Source of the DNA: Maribacter sp. PR1
GTDB lineage: Bacteria > Bacteroidota > Bacteroidia > Flavobacteriales > Flavobacteriaceae
Assembly: GCF_028464145.1 (NCBI RefSeq)
Contig: NZ_JAQPCG010000004.1
Coordinates: 124,001 to 188,000, forward strand
Direction of reading: 5' to 3'
Length of the DNA: 64,000 bases
The number at the start of each line of letters is the position of its first letter. Within the stretch, counting starts at the first letter, position 1. Of the stretch, positions 61,679 through 64,000 are shown piece by piece. The notes below the pieces were generated by a model, which saw only the letters and a list, made by a program, of their open reading frames with translations, ran no database searches and was not told the origin of the DNA. The position numbers and the translations under genes are program-made.

Positions 61679-61945
61679 ATGTCCATTATTTTCCCACTTT
61701 TACAAAACGAATACAAAAAGGCATACGTTTTTCGCAGGAAAATTAATTTTTCAGAGCCAAAGATTTATACTGGGGGGGGGGGGGTAGATATCGTCAAGTG
61801 GTCCACCCTATCCAGCAAAAAACAAAATGACGCTTTGAAAAAACGTTGGTATGTTTATTATTCCTTTAGAAATCCCGAGACCGGGAAGTTCACCAGACAG
61901 AGACAGATCAAGGGAGGCGCCAATACTTTAAAGACCAAAAACTAA
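61679..61945 (+). pseudogene. Truncated tyrosine-type integrase (N-terminal fragment)
   Basis: About 88 residues remain. KRRWYVYYSFRN-like sequence (KKRWYVYYSFRNPETGKFTR), then IKGGANTLKTK, is the N-terminal arm/SAM-like region of flavobacterial phage or ICE integrases. Normal proteins run on for 300 or more residues with the R-H-R-Y catalytic domain; here a stop follows KTKN. A run of 13 G (61772-61784) encodes four glycines in the TGGGGVD segment, where two glycines would be usual. The gene begins just after the tRNA, as is typical for an integrated element. No recombinase activity is expected. Confidence 0.75.
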
Positions 61946-62288
61946 CACTAAAAGTTTAGTCCATTTTTCGCAACAACCGGCACCAATTGCTTCCCATGTG
62001 ATTAAATCTCTACTATGACAATTCTGAACTCATCAAAAAAATAGAGGGAGAACCCAATCTAAAGGAGGATCGGTTCAAAACTAAAAAAAGAAAATCCAGT
62101 ACCAAAAATGAAATCGGTACCAGAGTCGAGTGGCCTGATGTGGACCTGTATGCTGATGAATGAATAAAAATCCAATTACGTTAAAAGTACAGACAGCCGC
62201 TTAGATGAATTTCGCTTACTGGAATCTAAATCCGGCTTTCATTGACCTAGTCAGGGTCATGACCATAGCCTCCACCTATTGCCTCAAA
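61946..62288. other. Degenerate region with short coding debris
   Basis: This stretch has no intact gene. A + strand frame at 62002-62163 without a start codon encodes about 53 residues, including KEDRFKTKKRKSSTKNEIGT and VEWPDVDLYADE, which read like the tail of a real protein. Near 62185-62244 another short frame gives DSRLDEFRLLESKSGFH. TGACC/GGTCA (62243-62259) forms a small stem. I take this as decayed mobile-element cargo. Confidence 0.45.
62002..62163 (+). pseudogene. C-terminal remnant of an unidentified gene
   Basis: An open frame from just after a TGA at 61999-62001 to the TGA at 62161-62163, without an ATG. It encodes NLYYDNSELIKKIEGEPNL and then a basic KTKKRKS run and an acidic end. 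The amino-acid balance and lack of low complexity suggest a former coding end. I cannot name the family. Confidence 0.35.
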
Positions 62289-63014
62289 TCAGTTCCCTTC
62301 CAATTCAACAATCATTTCTTTTGCCACTATTGCGGACGAAGGTAAGAACATGGTAGTAACGATTCTTGAATCTAGTACCACATCGTGTTTATCGTTTAAG
62401 TCATTTTTAGTCTGAAAAAGGGCGCCATTTTTCCGTAACTGATCTTCAAGCATTACAGGTAATAAGGTCCCTTCTTTAGCCCAACTTTTGGTCACCTCCG
62501 TAGAATTTGGAAATCCGGTCACCTTTTTATCCTTGACCATATATTCGCCACTACCAAGTTTTACATTGGCCAAAGCACCAGGGCCATGTCCGCAACCTCC
62601 CACTACTCCACCATTTTCATAAATTTGGGCAATGATGGACACCAAACTCTCGTTGTTGGCAACATCAAACAAGGGTCCATAACCTCCTCCAATAAAAACA
62701 GCTTTATAATTTTTGAAGTCCATTTCATCAGGTGTCAATGAACTTTCAACTTTGTCCTTAAAATTCTCATATTTAATGGTGTAGCTACTTATTCCCATAG
62801 GGTCAATGGAAAAAGGTACGTTTCCACCCGTAGGTGAAACAAAATCAACTTCATATCCATGTGACACAAAAACGTGATATGGGGGTGCTACTTCCCATAG
62901 GTTGTTTCCTGCAAAATGCTTTTCAGGGTCTCCCATGTCTTCCATGTTTGATACTATCATCAAAATTTTTCCCTTTTCGCTTTTAGTATCCTTACACGCA
63001 ATAAAAAGTAGCAT
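62289..63014 (-). CDS. DJ-1/PfpI-family lipoprotein with damaged signal peptide
   Basis: A 241-residue protein of the type 1 glutamine amidotransferase-like/DJ-1 superfamily: KILMIVSNMEDMGDP, YEVDFVSPTGGNVPF, AVFIGGGYGPLFDV and the nucleophile elbow VVGGCGHGPGALANV (Cys), where Hsp31-like enzymes read A-x-C-H-G-P. An upstream in-frame ATG at 63044 would give MKRTF, then a TAG stop at 63027-63029, then AIVIMLLFIACK. So the present ATG at 63014 lies within the ancestral lipoprotein signal, which has lost its basic start. The lipobox FIAC remains. The protein may be mislocalised or the gene may be decaying. Confidence 0.8.
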   Translation of the reverse strand: MLLFIACKDTKSEKGKILMIVSNMEDMGDPEKHFAGNNLWEVAPPYHVFVSHGYEVDFVSPTGGNVPFSIDPMGISSYTIKYENFKDKVESSLTPDEMDFKNYKAVFIGGGYGPLFDVANNESLVSIIAQIYENGGVVGGCGHGPGALANVKLGSGEYMVKDKKVTGFPNSTEVTKSWAKEGTLLPVMLEDQLRKNGALFQTKNDLNDKHDVVLDSRIVTTMFLPSSAIVAKEMIVELEGN

Positions 63015-63182
63015 TATTACTATTGCCTAAAATGTTCTTTTCATCTTTATTTATTTAAGGTTTATACTTGTTTATTGTTTCAATTTGTGCTGTATGCGAA
63101 ATCAATTAGGTTTAATGAAATAATAAGAACTCAGGCAACCATACGTTTGATTCTGATATCATTTTGCCCTTTTGAATTATGT

Positions 63183-64000
63183 TTATTTATTTGTTTCTCT
63201 CAGTCTTCTAATCTCCACCATTAAATCCTTCTCTTGTCCCTGCTTGTACTTTTTGGAGACTTCAACCCCTTGAAGGTAGGTGGCTATAGCTTTTTCCTTC
63301 TGACCGGTTTTCTCATACAATCGTGCCAAATAGGTCAACAATCCAATGTACATAGGATATGCTCCTGAAGCTCTTTTGAGTACGGTAATCGCACCAAGCT
63401 CATTCCCTTTGTCAACCAATTCCGAAACAAGGTCCATATAGTCCTCCGCGGGTCTTCTCACCCGTTTTCCGTACTTGTTTTTCAGTTGTTCCTCTGCGCT
63501 TAGAAAGTCCGTATCATTGAAGTTATCCTTCAAAGCTTCCTCTAATTTTAAGTCCGAAAACAAAAACCTTAAACCATTGTAGTTTAACAGCAACCTGGAA
63601 GCCATGTGGCCTTCATCTCCCGCCTCCTCATGTTTCCACCTAAAGTTTTTTGGTGGGTGCTTTTCTATCACCTCAACATACCTGATTAATTCCTGACGCA
63701 TTCCCCAACCGTCTCCTCCACCAATTCCGAAGTATATCGTTTTTTCCAAATTTTTAGTTGATTTAAAAAAGCTTTTTCCCTTTTCCGTCATCTCTTCTTT
63801 GTTCCACCACAACTCTGGAGCTTCCACAATAAACGCATCAAATAGATTGGGTCTTCCCATGAGTGTGAAGACACTAAACAGACCTCCCAAAGAATGACCC
63901 TCCAAAATCCGATAGGGATGTGTTCTGTAGTTGGTATCCATAAAAGGAATCAATTCCTCACCTAAAAACTCAAGAAATTTAGGGGCACCGCCACTTTGAG
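63183..64000 (-). CDS. Esterase-family alpha/beta hydrolase with TPR-like tail, 5' truncated
   Basis: The frame stays open to the window end, so the N-terminus lies beyond base 64000. The visible part begins QSGGAPKFLEFLGEELIPFM and has YRILEGHSLGGLFSVFTLMG (nucleophile Ser), FGIGGGDGWGMRQELI (acid region) and AGDEGHMASRLLLNYNGLRF (His): the esterase-D/ferric-enterobactin-esterase fold. The C-terminal 100 residues (GAITVLKRASGAYPMYIGLL, LYEKTGQKEKAIATYLQGVE) are TPR-like. In Bacteroidota such proteins are usually secreted. The promoter and signal peptide are outside the window. Confidence 0.88.
   Translation of the reverse strand, partial: QSGGAPKFLEFLGEELIPFMDTNYRTHPYRILEGHSLGGLFSVFTLMGRPNLFDAFIVEAPELWWNKEEMTEKGKSFFKSTKNLEKTIYFGIGGGDGWGMRQELIRYVEVIEKHPPKNFRWKHEEAGDEGHMASRLLLNYNGLRFLFSDLKLEEALKDNFNDTDFLSAEEQLKNKYGKRVRRPAEDYMDLVSELVDKGNELGAITVLKRASGAYPMYIGLLTYLARLYEKTGQKEKAIATYLQGVEVSKKYKQGQEKDLMVEIRRLRETNK

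Overview
The window looks like chromosomal DNA of a marine-type Bacteroidota, most likely Flavobacteriaceae. It has a SusC/SusD pair, lipoproteins with short lipoboxes, TAnnTTTG-type -7 promoter elements, A-rich leaders with almost no Shine-Dalgarno sites, and moderate GC. No feature fixes the genus. From about 8.0 to 54.8 kb every gene is on the + strand, with short gaps or overlaps, so this stretch reads as a series of linked operons.

Region by region. (1) 0-7.8 kb: a 5'-truncated SusC, its SusD, a terminator, a membrane protein fused to a spermidine-synthase-like domain, a secreted DUF6503-like protein and a Rieske lipoprotein on the minus strand. (2) 7.8-17.9 kb: a metal/redox locus. It holds a perfect palindrome next to a promoter, an HYC_CC_PP-type protein, an HMA-AraC fusion regulator, two small c-type cytochromes with a porin, an SPFH protein, Met/His-rich copper-type lipoproteins, an HMA chaperone, two SHOCT proteins, a two-domain multicopper oxidase with an outer-membrane barrel, and a lycopene-cyclase-domain membrane protein. 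(3) 17.9-40.6 kb: an energy and stress block. It holds UspA, NDH-2, NhaA, archaeal-type (type II) GAPDH, archaeal-type class I FBP aldolase, a dicarboxylate symporter, a GH13 amylase, alpha-glucan phosphorylase, acetate kinase, phosphoketolase, ATP-PFK, D-lactate dehydrogenase, an SDR, a tandem USP, a K+ channel and an ATP-cone/nuclease fusion. (4) 40.7-46.6 kb: a nucleotide/RNA block with a beta-CASP RNase, an AMP/thymidine phosphorylase, a saccharopine-dehydrogenase-like protein and a short PRPP synthetase. (5) 46.6-54.8 kb: a CopB-type P-ATPase, an MFS transporter, a cardiolipin-synthase-like protein, a GMC oxidoreductase with its subunit 3, a PNPOx-like protein and a lipoprotein. (6) 54.8-62.2 kb: a possible defence cassette (CoiA-like nuclease, HEPN protein, very large protein with a nuclease-like N-terminus) beside an initiator tRNA-fMet, followed by a truncated tyrosine integrase and gene debris. 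(7) 62.3-64 kb: a DJ-1/PfpI lipoprotein with a stop codon inside its ancestral signal peptide, and a truncated esterase.

How the genes may work together (inference). Blocks 2-5 resemble a transferable low-oxygen and stress survival island. Stored glucan would be phosphorolysed and passed through PFK, aldolase and GAPDH, or through phosphoketolase and acetate kinase, to make ATP, with lactate dehydrogenase and NDH-2 disposing of electrons. The beta-CASP RNase, AMP-phosphorylase-like enzyme and PRPP synthetase could recycle RNA and nucleotides into pentose phosphates. The copper genes would protect redox enzymes in the envelope. The palindrome has Crp/Fnr geometry, which suggests redox or cAMP-type control of at least the first operon.
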